From Bryobacterales bacterium (GTDB lineage: Bacteria; Acidobacteriota; Terriglobia; Bryobacterales; Bryobacteraceae): DNA of 46,819 nt. This document shows, one piece after another, positions 9,280 to 17,023 of the stretch. Location of the stretch: contig JAIXKK010000087.1 in the NCBI GenBank assembly GCA_026954325.1, positions 1 to 46,819 of the forward strand, read 5' to 3'. A program made the position numbers and the translations under genes. Each line of letters starts with the position of its first letter. The first letter of the stretch is position 1. The notes under the pieces are model-generated. The model made no database searches. It was not told the origin of the DNA and worked only from the letters and a program-made list of their open reading frames with translations.

Positions 9280-10653
9280 ATGCTCTCCCCCGGCGCACCG
9301 TCCGATCCCCTTCACACCTGGCGTCCCGCCAATGACCGCTCTAATATCCTCATCGTCGCCCCCTCTTCCGCGGACTATCTCGAACCGCTCTCCTCTCTCC
9401 GCCAGGGCAGCGCACCTTGCGAAGTTGTCTCGATAGATTCCATCCAAGACAGTCTCCGCCTGGTGCGCCGCGGCAGCATTGCGGTTGTCGTCCTCGACGG
9501 CCATCCGAGCGAAACCGGCAGCCTCGAATTCATTATTGAAGCTCTCGCCAAGCAGAAACCGCCCCTTTTCCTCATCCTCACCCGGAAACCCGGCCCAACC
9601 CCTTCTCCCCACCGCCGCATCCGCACCGCCGGCGCGCGCATGGATCGTGCTTCGCTCAAGAATCTCGTCCTCTCCGCCGCCGGCGAGTTCGAGGATGACT
9701 CTGTTCCCAGGGCCGTCAGCGCCGTCGAACTGCTCGAATCAGCCGCTGGATTTCCCGACGAAGTCTGGCTACGCGTCACCAACCACCGGGAAGAATCCGG
9801 CGACCTCTGCATCCGCGCGGGCCGCATCGTCTACTGCGAAGTCGAGCGCCTCTCCGGCTCGAAGGCGGCCGCCAGAATCCTGTCCTGGAGCGATTGCCGC
9901 TTCGAATGCCGGGAACTGCCGGCTTTCCTCAGCAGGAACATGGATCACCCCCTCGACGGCTTGAGCGCGCTTGCGGACGGAAATTCAGCTCAGTATCAGG
10001 CCCCGCCCCCGGCCGCGCCATCCCCCCTGCCGGAAGCCGCCGTCGAAGAACCGCTCGATTTCCCCAGCCTCGCTTCCTATTTGGACGGACTTTCCCTCGC
10101 GGCTGAGCCCGGCCGCGCGGGTGATATCGAAGAGCCCCTCATGATGCCGGAATTCATGGGCGGCTTCCCGGACGCCCAGTCCGGGAAGGACACTTCGCCC
10201 CCGGCGGCCGGAGATTTCTTCGAAGAACCCGTGGAGATGACGTTCGAATTTGGCGAGTCCCAACTCGAGTCCGCCCCCGAAACCCCTCAGAAAGAGGGAA
10301 CCGGCTTCATCCTCGTTACCAACTCTGTTTTCGCCGCTGTTGCCGTGATTGCCGCCCGGCATCCGGAAATCGAGGTTTGCCTGCCGGAAAGCGAGCGTCC
10401 TTATTTCGACGCCGCTCTTCTGCGCGGCCTCTTTGACCAGGCCCGCCAATGCGCTTCCCTTCACCGCATCGGCGCCCCTTCCTCCGTGCTCATCAGGAGC
10501 GCCGCTGGAACCCTGGCCCTCGAGTTGATCCCCGAGAGCGGCCGTCTCGTCGCGGCCTACCTCAAAGACGGCGGATTCGGTCCCCGGGAAGAAACCGAAT
10601 TGCGCCGCCTGATCGACAACCTGCCTGCTGTTTCAAAAGCAGTACCCGGCTAG
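9280..10653 (+). CDS. DUF4388/PATAN-like regulatory protein with degenerate receiver-like N-terminus
   Basis: Predicted cytoplasmic signalling protein, 457 residues, of uncertain function. Residues about 20-110 have the alternating strand/helix pattern of a receiver (SNILIVAPSSADY, AVVVLDGHPSETG) but lack the acidic pocket and the TKP lysine, so phosphorylation is unlikely. Residues about 140-220 look like a DUF4388 (PATAN) domain: GDLCIRAGRIVYCEVERLSG, then a low-charge helix and SWSDCRFECRE. An acidic linker follows, and residues about 340-450 form an alpha/beta domain that could be roadblock-like; this last call is weak. PATAN domains occur in response regulators that govern motility in cyanobacteria and myxobacteria, which fits its place divergent from the chemosensory operon. 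The ATG lacks an obvious Shine-Dalgarno sequence. Confidence 0.72.
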   Translation: MLSPGAPSDPLHTWRPANDRSNILIVAPSSADYLEPLSSLRQGSAPCEVVSIDSIQDSLRLVRRGSIAVVVLDGHPSETGSLEFIIEALAKQKPPLFLILTRKPGPTPSPHRRIRTAGARMDRASLKNLVLSAAGEFEDDSVPRAVSAVELLESAAGFPDEVWLRVTNHREESGDLCIRAGRIVYCEVERLSGSKAAARILSWSDCRFECRELPAFLSRNMDHPLDGLSALADGNSAQYQAPPPAAPSPLPEAAVEEPLDFPSLASYLDGLSLAAEPGRAGDIEEPLMMPEFMGGFPDAQSGKDTSPPAAGDFFEEPVEMTFEFGESQLESAPETPQKEGTGFILVTNSVFAAVAVIAARHPEIEVCLPESERPYFDAALLRGLFDQARQCASLHRIGAPSSVLIRSAAGTLALELIPESGRLVAAYLKDGGFGPREETELRRLIDNLPAVSKAVPG

Positions 10654-10814
10654 CGCGCTTCACCGGCAGGATTCCTAATCACCTCTCCCTCCGCCGCCGA
10701 TCCCGCTCCTGCCTCCTGTCGGGGTACTACAACGTTCCAGGACTCTGTTCTCTTGTTCGCTCCTGGTTGCGCCTCCAAACTGGCCACTTGGATGGGATTC
10801 TCCCCTTCCATTGA

Positions 10815-12728
10815 TTGGAGCACTGTTTGGATCGCGCCGAGTTCGACATCTGGACCGCCAGGGAAGTCGCCAGGATTCTCACCCTCGTCGAGAACGAAAC
10901 CCGCTACTACCAGGAGATCCTTGCCCTCGTGCCCGTTCCTCTGGCCGTCGTGTCCCGGCAACTTCTTCTCACCTCGGTCAATCCCGCCTTCCGCCGCCGT
11001 TTTCAACTGTCGCACGAGGACGCCGGCCGGCGCCGCCTCGACGAATTCATTCCAGCCGCGGTAGTGAAGTCCCATGTCGAGCATGCGTTCGAGACAAACC
11101 TTCCAGAATCCGGAATCGAGTTCACCGCGCTCGATCCAGCCGGCGTGGGGCGTCCTTGCCGCCTGTCCGTGATCCCTCTGCCCGGCCTCCAGGCCGGTCT
11201 CGAGGGAGAAGTCCTGGTTGTCGTCGAAGAGCCCACCCATGCCGCTTCTCCCGCCGCGCGCCTGCTCGAGGAATTGCGGATCGCCGTCTGGCTGATCGAT
11301 GTCGAGTCCGGGGACCTCCAGTTCGCCAATCGCGGCGCGGAGCGCCTGCTTGGCCGGGAAGGTGTTGCCGCCTGGATCAACCGCGTGCATCCGGATGATC
11401 ATGCGCGAGTGGCCTGGGTCTATGAGGCCGCCCTCGAATCGGGAGCGGAAGCCGCTGTCGAGTACCGCGCGGCCCGCCCCGGCGGAGCCATCATCTGGCT
11501 CGCCGATCGTATCCAGCCGCAAAGTTCGGGCGGGCGCGTCCGCTCCCTGCGCGTCGTAACCACCGGGGAAACAGACCGCCGCGTCCAGCATCTCCAGCAT
11601 GTCCAGGACCGTGAGGCGGACGCCGCCATGCGCCTCTCCCGCCATGTCGCCCACGAATTCAACAACCTCTGGATGATCCTCACCGGCTACGCCGAGATGC
11701 TGGCGGACCATATTTCCCAGTCGGACTCCGAAGCCCTCTCCGCCATGGATGAAATTCGCAAGGCCGTCGACCGGGGCGTAGGGGCCACCCAGCAACTTCT
11801 CCAGTTCGGCCGCCCCTCCCCCGGCACAATGACGGTTGTGGACCTCAATCAACTGATGCGCCGCATTGCCCCCGGCGCCGCCCTCCAACTGACCTCTCAG
11901 CCCGTTCCCGTTTCCGCCGATCCGGTCAAACTCGAGCGCGCCCTGCGCGACTTGATCGCGAGCGCGGCTGATGGCCAGCCCGAGGGTTGGCGACTGGAAG
12001 TCGAGACAGGCCGGGAAACCCGCATCTCGGATTTTGGCTTCGACGATTGGAAGGGGCAGTTCGTTACCCTGCGCATCGGGCCGTTACAGGGCGTCTCCGG
12101 CAAGAGGATCGAACACTGGCGTGAGCCCTACTTCAGCGATGTCGAGAAAGCTGCCGGAATCGGACTCGCTCCGGCGGCCTCCCAACTGCGAGCCATGGGC
12201 ATCCATGTTCACCTCGAGCGTTCCCCCTCCCGTGCCGCGCGGACGGCCGATTTTGTCCTGCGGTTTCCCCTTGCTCCCGTTCCCGAATCCCCTGTCGAAC
12301 CGAAGCCCGAACCCGCGTTCCGCCGCGGGGAAGAACCGCCCCCGCCCGAGAAGTTGGAAACCGTTCTCGTCGTCGACAGTGAAGAGAGTATCCTCTCCCT
12401 CATCTCGCGGGTTCTCAGCCGTCAAGGCTACGAGGTGATTACCACCGCAACCCCCGAGGAGGCTCTGCGCGTTGCCGCCGAACCCGCCCGGCAAATCCAC
12501 CTCACCGTTGTCGAGGTTGCACTCCCGCAGTTGCGCGGGCCGCAATTGGCCGCCCGCCTCCGCGAGATACATCCTGAGATGAAAGTCCTCTATATGTCGG
12601 GGTTCACGGATGACCCCTCACTCGCATCCGGTCTGCTACCCCCCGATGCGGGTTTTCTCCAAAAGCCCTTTACCCTCAACTCCTTGACCTCGACCGTGCG
12701 TGCAGTACTAGATTCGTCCAAGAACTAA
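10815..12728 (+). CDS. PAS-containing hybrid histidine kinase with degenerate ATPase and receiver
   Basis: Soluble sensor protein, 637 residues. Two PAS-like modules are visible (about 35-130, and 150-250 with RVHPDDHARV). They precede a HisKA helix with the His280 motif VAHEFNNLWMILTGYAEM. The ATPase part is poor: the N box reads LRDLIASAADGQPEG without the usual Asn, and no DxGxG motif is present. The C-terminal receiver keeps VVDSEES and FLQKPF, but the phosphosite Asp is replaced by Glu567 (LTVVEVALPQ). It may therefore act as a scaffold, a phosphatase, or a receiver locked in one state. Only TTG starts are available: 10815 follows directly on a TGA, and 10827 has GGAG at a 6-nt spacing, so 10827 may be the true start. 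Confidence 0.82.
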   Translation: MEHCLDRAEFDIWTAREVARILTLVENETRYYQEILALVPVPLAVVSRQLLLTSVNPAFRRRFQLSHEDAGRRRLDEFIPAAVVKSHVEHAFETNLPESGIEFTALDPAGVGRPCRLSVIPLPGLQAGLEGEVLVVVEEPTHAASPAARLLEELRIAVWLIDVESGDLQFANRGAERLLGREGVAAWINRVHPDDHARVAWVYEAALESGAEAAVEYRAARPGGAIIWLADRIQPQSSGGRVRSLRVVTTGETDRRVQHLQHVQDREADAAMRLSRHVAHEFNNLWMILTGYAEMLADHISQSDSEALSAMDEIRKAVDRGVGATQQLLQFGRPSPGTMTVVDLNQLMRRIAPGAALQLTSQPVPVSADPVKLERALRDLIASAADGQPEGWRLEVETGRETRISDFGFDDWKGQFVTLRIGPLQGVSGKRIEHWREPYFSDVEKAAGIGLAPAASQLRAMGIHVHLERSPSRAARTADFVLRFPLAPVPESPVEPKPEPAFRRGEEPPPPEKLETVLVVDSEESILSLISRVLSRQGYEVITTATPEEALRVAAEPARQIHLTVVEVALPQLRGPQLAARLREIHPEMKVLYMSGFTDDPSLASGLLPPDAGFLQKPFTLNSLTSTVRAVLDSSKN

Positions 12729-12803
12729 TCAATTTCCCTCATCGTAATCCCCGCTTGCCGTACCGATAATAAAATTGGGTGATGCAAGGCGCCCCGTGGA
12801 TAC

Positions 12804-13565
12804 ATGGAGAAAATCTATTGGATTTCCGTACCGGTCAGCTTGCTGTTCCAGGTTTTGATTATTACCGCCTTGGTCCGCGGAGCCTATAGGCGGTATCCCT
12901 TCCTTCTCCTCCTGCTGGTTTCCGAATTCCTCAGCACCATCGTCAATCTCGCCGCCATCATGGACTTCCATCACTACACGCGGGACACCATGATGTTCTA
13001 TTGGATCGGCGAAGGCATCACCTTTTCGGCCTTGTTCCTTTCCCAGGTCCACATGCTTTACCAGTCCATCGGCGAAGAAAAGCGCGCTGGGCGTCTCTCC
13101 TATCTCATCTTCGGCGCCAGCCTCTTCATGGGATTGGCCACCTGGCAAGCCTACGATCCGGCGTTCAACCGATGGATGACTCAAATGGCCCGCAACTTCA
13201 GCTTCGGTTCCATGTTCGTTAACCTCACCCTATGGACCTTGCTCATCCGGCGCATCGAGCGGCAGCGGCTATTGGTCACCGCCGGCCTCGGTATCCAGCT
13301 CGCCGGAGATGCGATCGGCCACTCCTTGCGGCAGATGTCGCGTAGTCTCGTCACGGGCGGTAACATAATCCTGGTACTCACTTACCTGCTCCGGCTCTAC
13401 ATCATTTGGCGGGCATTAAGCCCCAGTACGGTACCAGCGGCGAACTCCCCCCACTTCGAGAAAGACACCGCTCCCGGCGCCGGCGGCGAACAGTTACAGC
13501 GCGCAGAGGCGGGTCATCCCGATGAGGATTCCGAACATCTTCCCGCTCCCCAACTCCGCGCCTAG
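12804..13565 (+). CDS. Uncharacterised integral membrane protein (about 6-7 TM segments)
   Basis: I do not recognise this family. The 253-residue product begins with a hydrophobic helix (ISVPVSLLFQVLIITALV) and continues with more (FLLLLLVSEFLSTIVNLAAI, GEGITFSALFLSQV, LIFGASLFMGLATW, FVNLTLWTLLI, NIILVLTYLLRLYIIW). The C-terminal tail of about 45 residues is polar and Pro/Glu-rich. Arg/Lys-rich loops (RIERQR, EEKRAGR) suggest cytoplasmic sides. It begins 75 bp after the hybrid kinase on the same strand and could be co-transcribed with it. No catalytic motif is evident and the start ATG has no clear ribosome site. Confidence 0.7.
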   Translation: MEKIYWISVPVSLLFQVLIITALVRGAYRRYPFLLLLLVSEFLSTIVNLAAIMDFHHYTRDTMMFYWIGEGITFSALFLSQVHMLYQSIGEEKRAGRLSYLIFGASLFMGLATWQAYDPAFNRWMTQMARNFSFGSMFVNLTLWTLLIRRIERQRLLVTAGLGIQLAGDAIGHSLRQMSRSLVTGGNIILVLTYLLRLYIIWRALSPSTVPAANSPHFEKDTAPGAGGEQLQRAEAGHPDEDSEHLPAPQLRA

Positions 13566-13581
13566 CACCCCGCTTCCTGTC

Positions 13582-14357
13582 TCACGCCCCAATGCGAAAA
13601 CATGCCATCTGGTTGCCGTTCCTCACCAGCAACAGCCCGTTCTCGATCGCAGGCACATTCCACGTCGTGCTGTCCCGTGCCCGTAACCCGCCGAAATCAG
13701 GAAACGGCGCGGGTCCACCACAATCGGCTGGGCGCTGTTTAGCCCGTAATCTGTTTCCCATGGAAAGTCTCACGGCAGTCGCCCCGATTCCGGGTCGAGA
13801 CCCACTGCCCGCGTCTTGGTAACCGTGAGAATTTGCCGCCTTCCGGCTAATGTCACCAGCATCGGCGAAGTGTACGCCTGCGTGTCATCGAGTGACTTCC
13901 AGATCGCTTCCCCCGTGTGTTTGTTGTACGCCACCACGGAATTTCCGTGATTCCCACCGTGCTGCACCACCACCTTATCATCCACAATCAGCGGAGAAGC
14001 GGACATCCCCCAGGGCAGGTTGCTCGCCTGGTTCAACGAATAACCGAGCCCGATGGGCTGTTTCCACACCAACGGCAGCCCCTTTTCCGGCCATTTTGTG
14101 AGGATTTCGCCTTGCCGGTAGACGCCGTCCAGGTCCGGACCCCGGAAACTCGCCCACACCGCGGGAATGCCGCTCACCACCGGCGCGGGTGAGGCGCCCA
14201 CGGCGGCAGGGTTATCCGGCTGGGCAGCCGCGGCAAACCGGTGTTGCCGGCAGCGCAACCGGAGATCGAAGCCACGTAGGCATGGCTCTATTGTATCGGC
14301 TCGTTTCCGCAAGTCATTCCCTCGCGCGATTCCAACCCCGATCACCGCGCCGCTCAT
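13582..14357 (-). pseudogene. Decayed PQQ-like beta-propeller (quinoprotein-like) gene
   Basis: Remains of a secreted quinoprotein-type beta-propeller. One minus-strand frame gives FRGPDLDGVYRQGE, LVWKQPIGLGYS, then MSASPLIVDDKVVVQHGG and SPMLVTLAGRRQILTVTKTR, typical PQQ-repeat text. Between GLGYS and the MSASPL block a long stretch expected in such proteins is absent. The frame stops at DPESGRLP-TGA near 13770. The sequence then resumes in another frame as FPWETDYGLNSAQPIVVDP, and in a third as TTWNVPAIENGLLLVRNGNQ ending MACFRIGA. At least two frame changes and two internal deletions make a functional product impossible. The 5' limit is approximate because no convincing signal peptide could be fitted. 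Confidence 0.8.
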
Positions 14358-14388
14358 CCTGTTTTCATAAGGCTCGTCCCGGCTGTTA

Positions 14389-14397
14389 TGCTATTCT
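14389..14397 (+). promoter_or_regulatory. Possible extended -10 promoter (TGCTATTCT) giving a nearly leaderless SirB1-like transcript
   Basis: TG-C-TATTCT ends 9 nt before the GTG start of the SirB1-like gene, which has no Shine-Dalgarno sequence. A start site 7-9 nt downstream would place the start codon at the very 5' end of the mRNA. This is pattern inference only. Confidence 0.3.
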
Positions 14398-14406
14398 AGC
14401 CAGCGA

Positions 14407-15225
14407 GTGAAGGACCTGCTGCGGTTGCTCGTGCGTCACGACGAAGATATCTCCCTCGATATCGCCGCTCTCGACATTGCCCGCATCGAGTTCCCTGATC
14501 TCGAAGCCGATCCCTGGCTCGAACTCCTCGATTCCTATGCCAATGAACTCTCCGAGCGCGTCCCCCGGGAAATCACCGGTCTCGAATTCATCGGAAAAGC
14601 CAATCACTTCCTGTTCGAAGAGCTGGGTTTTCGCGGCAACGAGGGCGATTATTACAGCCCCCTCAACAGTTGCCTGAACCAGGTGCTGGTGGAGCGCACC
14701 GGTCTCCCCATCACTCTCTCCCTCGTCTACATCGAAATCAGCCGTCGCCTCGGCAGGCCCATTGCCGGAATCGGGATGCCCGGGCACTTTCTCGTGGAAT
14801 ACAACGACGGCGAGACGCGGCGCTATATCGATCCCTTCCACGCCGGCAGAGTCCTCGGCGGAGAGGAATGCCTTGCCCTCGCCAGCAAAGTCACCGGGAT
14901 GAATCTTTCGGATAACTGGAACGCGCTCGCCCCGGTGAGCAAGCGTCAAATGGCCCTCCGCATGTTGAACAACCTTCGCGCCGCCTACTTGCGCCGCGGC
15001 GCGTGGGCAAAGGCTCTCGAGGTTCAGGATTTGCTCGTCGACGCCGCTCCCGGCGAACCCACCGAATACCGCCAGCGCGGCTATCTCCACCTCCAGATGC
15101 GCAACTTCCACGACGCCGCCCGCGATCTCGGGAAATACCTGACCCTCGCCCCGGACGCCCGCGACAAAGAGGACGTTGCAAGGCGCCTCAAATCCCTCCG
15201 CCGCTGGACGGAGCGATTGAATTGA
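14407..15225 (+). CDS. SirB1-family transglutaminase-like protein with C-terminal TPR region
   Basis: A 272-residue cytoplasmic protein of the SirB1/YchA family (transglutaminase-like fold plus TPR-like tail), whose biochemical role is not established. The diagnostic block is at about residues 78-135: YYSPLNSCLNQVLVERTG, LPITLSLVYIEISRRLG, then GIGMPGHFLVEYNDG. The last third has TPR character (MALRMLNNLRAAYLRRGAW, AARDLGKYLTLAPDA). The length matches the family (about 270). The start is a GTG; upstream in this frame there is no better codon and no ribosome site, but a TATTCT hexamer lies 9 nt before it. It is followed after 47 bp by the HutI-like gene on the same strand. Confidence 0.85.
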   Translation: MKDLLRLLVRHDEDISLDIAALDIARIEFPDLEADPWLELLDSYANELSERVPREITGLEFIGKANHFLFEELGFRGNEGDYYSPLNSCLNQVLVERTGLPITLSLVYIEISRRLGRPIAGIGMPGHFLVEYNDGETRRYIDPFHAGRVLGGEECLALASKVTGMNLSDNWNALAPVSKRQMALRMLNNLRAAYLRRGAWAKALEVQDLLVDAAPGEPTEYRQRGYLHLQMRNFHDAARDLGKYLTLAPDARDKEDVARRLKSLRRWTERLN

Positions 15226-15260
15226 ATTCCATTCCCTTGAACCGCGCGCGTCCTCCAGGG

Positions 15261-15266
15261 TAGAGT
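15261..15266 (+). promoter_or_regulatory. Possible -10 hexamer (TAGAGT) just upstream of the HutI-like gene
   Basis: TAGAGT ends 6 nt before the ATG at 15273. The intervening AAGGCC is only a weak ribosome site. It matches the TANNNT-plus-5-to-9-nt arrangement seen before other starts in this window, and could give a leaderless mRNA for the HutI-like/ftcD pair. Confidence 0.25.
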
Positions 15267-15272
15267 AAGGCC

Positions 15273-16106
15273 ATGACGGCGCCCCTTCTGGTGAGGGGAG
15301 CGCGCCAGTTGCTCACTCTGCGCGGCTCCGCGGAACCCCGCCGCGGTTTCCGTATGCGGGAACTTGGCGTCATTGACGAAGGCAGCCTGCTCATCATCGG
15401 CGAGACCATCGCCGAAGCCGGCCCCACGCGGCGCGTAGTCAATCTCGCCAGGGCGCGCGACGCCAGTGTCATCGACGCCTCGGGTTGCGTTATGCTTCCC
15501 GGGTTCAATGATCCGCGCATGGACTTGCTCGGCCACACGCCCACGCTCCTCGGCATCGAACGCAGAACGGCTCTCCTGCTCGAGCATGGAACCACTTCCA
15601 TCGGCTGCCTCACCGCCGTACGAAAATACCGCCATTTTGTGGAAAAAGCACGCGCCGCCTCCATCGATATCGTAAGAATCGAACCTTCCGAAGAACCCCA
15701 ATCCATCGCCCTCGTCAAGCCTTTTGCCAACCTCCTCGCCGGAGCAACCTCTACCCACCCCCGCGAACACATCGACGGCGGCCATCCCCTCGCGCTCGCC
15801 ACCGGCTTCGACGCGGCATCCATCCGAAGCTGCAGTATGCAGGCCGTCATCGCGCTCGCTTGTCTTCAGTTGAACCTGACCGTCGAGGAAGCCATCTCCG
15901 CCGCCACCACCAACGCGGCCCATTCGCTCGGCATCGGGAAAAGAGCCGGCGCCCTCGAACCGGACCGTCAGGCCGACGTCGTCCTCCTCCAGGTGCCGGA
16001 CTACCGTCAAATCCCGTATCATTTCGGAGTGAACCTGGTTCGGACCGTCATCAAACGCGGCAAGGTGGTCTACCAGCGAGGAGACCGGGGATGGACGGGA
16101 AACTGA
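15273..16106 (+). CDS. Truncated HutI-like amidohydrolase lacking metal ligands
   Basis: Homologue of imidazolonepropionase (HutI, third step of histidine degradation), 277 residues against about 400-420 in the family. The N-terminus (APLLVRGARQLLTLRG, VIDASGCVMLPGF) and C-terminus (SAATTNAAHSLGIGKRAG, then DYRQIPYHFGVNLVRTVIKR) match well. The central barrel, with the second set of metal-binding and substrate residues, is missing. The usual D-S-H-T-H after the PGF motif reads DPRMD, removing the HxH pair. The usual ALATDxN near the C-terminal third reads ALATGFD, removing the catalytic Asp. The frame is intact, so this is either a non-catalytic paralogue or a gene caught after an in-frame deletion. 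Its last 16 bases overlap the start of ftcD. Confidence 0.78.
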   Translation: MTAPLLVRGARQLLTLRGSAEPRRGFRMRELGVIDEGSLLIIGETIAEAGPTRRVVNLARARDASVIDASGCVMLPGFNDPRMDLLGHTPTLLGIERRTALLLEHGTTSIGCLTAVRKYRHFVEKARAASIDIVRIEPSEEPQSIALVKPFANLLAGATSTHPREHIDGGHPLALATGFDAASIRSCSMQAVIALACLQLNLTVEEAISAATTNAAHSLGIGKRAGALEPDRQADVVLLQVPDYRQIPYHFGVNLVRTVIKRGKVVYQRGDRGWTGN

Positions 16107-17005
16107 TCGAGTGTGTTCCGAATTTTTCCGAGGGCCGGGACCGTACCAAAGTCGAGGCGATTGCCCACGCCATCGCCTCCGCCCCGGGCGTGCATCTGCT
16201 CGCCTGGGAGTGCGATGCCGACCATAACCGCAGCGTCGTCACCTTCGCCGGCGCTCCGTCCGCCGTGCTCGAAGGCGCGCTCCGCGGTGTACGCAAAGCC
16301 GTGGAACTGATCGACATCCGGTCTCACCACGGCGTCCACCCGCGCATCGGTTCCGCCGACGTCGTCCCCCTCATCCCGCTCGAAGGCATCACCCTCGCCG
16401 AGTGCGCGGCGCTCGCCCACTCCCTCGGATCGAGAATCGCGGCGGAATTGGGCGTTCCCGTCTACTTCTACGAAGCCGCCGCCCTCCGTCCCGAACGCCG
16501 CCATCTCGAAAACATCCGCCGCGGCGGATGGGAAACCCTGCGCCACGCCGCCGCGCGCGAAGAGTCCCGCATGCCCGACACCGGAGGACCCGAACTGCAC
16601 CCCACCGCCGGTGCCACCGCCGTCGGAGCCCGCAAGTTTCTCCTTGCCTTCAATGTGAATCTCGCCACGGAGGATGTCGAAATAGCCCGCAAAATCGCCC
16701 GCAAGGTTCGCGCCTCCTCCGGAGGGTTGCCTCACGTCAAGGCCATGGGCGTGTTTCTCCAGTCGCGGCGCCAGGCCCAGGTGTCCATGAACCTCACCGA
16801 TTTCGAAATAACTCCGCTCCACGCTGTCTTCGAAGCCGTCCGCCGCGAAGCCGAGGCCGCCGGTGTCCCGATTGCCGGCAGTGAAATCATCGGCCTCATG
16901 CCCGCCGAAGCCTTGGCCCGGGCCGCCGCCCATTTCCTCCGGTGCGAAAACTACCGCCCAGGTTTAGTCCTCGAAAAATGCCTTCTGTCCAATCTGATAG
17001 ACTGA
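16091..17005 (+). CDS. ftcD: Glutamate formimidoyltransferase
   Basis: Moves the formimino group from N-formimino-glutamate to tetrahydrofolate, the last step of one histidine-degradation route (EC 2.1.2.5). The 304-residue product equals the transferase half of FTCD, without the cyclodeaminase domain. The family signature begins at the N-terminus (KLIECVPNFSEGRD), followed by DADHNRSVVTFAG, the catalytic-region HHGVHPRIGSADVVPLIP and VKAMGVFLQSRRQAQVSMNL. The start at 16091 is chosen because the signature begins there and CGAGGAGACCGGGG precedes it; the same frame stays open upstream to 15860 inside the HutI-like gene, but that part is shadow sequence. Overlap with the HutI-like gene implies translational coupling. 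No hutH or hutU is in the window. Confidence 0.92.
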   Translation: MDGKLIECVPNFSEGRDRTKVEAIAHAIASAPGVHLLAWECDADHNRSVVTFAGAPSAVLEGALRGVRKAVELIDIRSHHGVHPRIGSADVVPLIPLEGITLAECAALAHSLGSRIAAELGVPVYFYEAAALRPERRHLENIRRGGWETLRHAAAREESRMPDTGGPELHPTAGATAVGARKFLLAFNVNLATEDVEIARKIARKVRASSGGLPHVKAMGVFLQSRRQAQVSMNLTDFEITPLHAVFEAVRREAEAAGVPIAGSEIIGLMPAEALARAAAHFLRCENYRPGLVLEKCLLSNLID

Positions 17006-17023
17006 GGCCGAAGGATCAACACC

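Noticed and set aside
10650..11888. 412-codon minus-strand ORF
   Set aside because: Opposite the PAS/HisKA coding sequence; lacks any recognisable domain.
12762..12769. ACCGATAA resembling a sigma-28 -10 element before the 12804 gene
   Set aside because: No TAAA at the required spacing upstream (that position reads CGTA).
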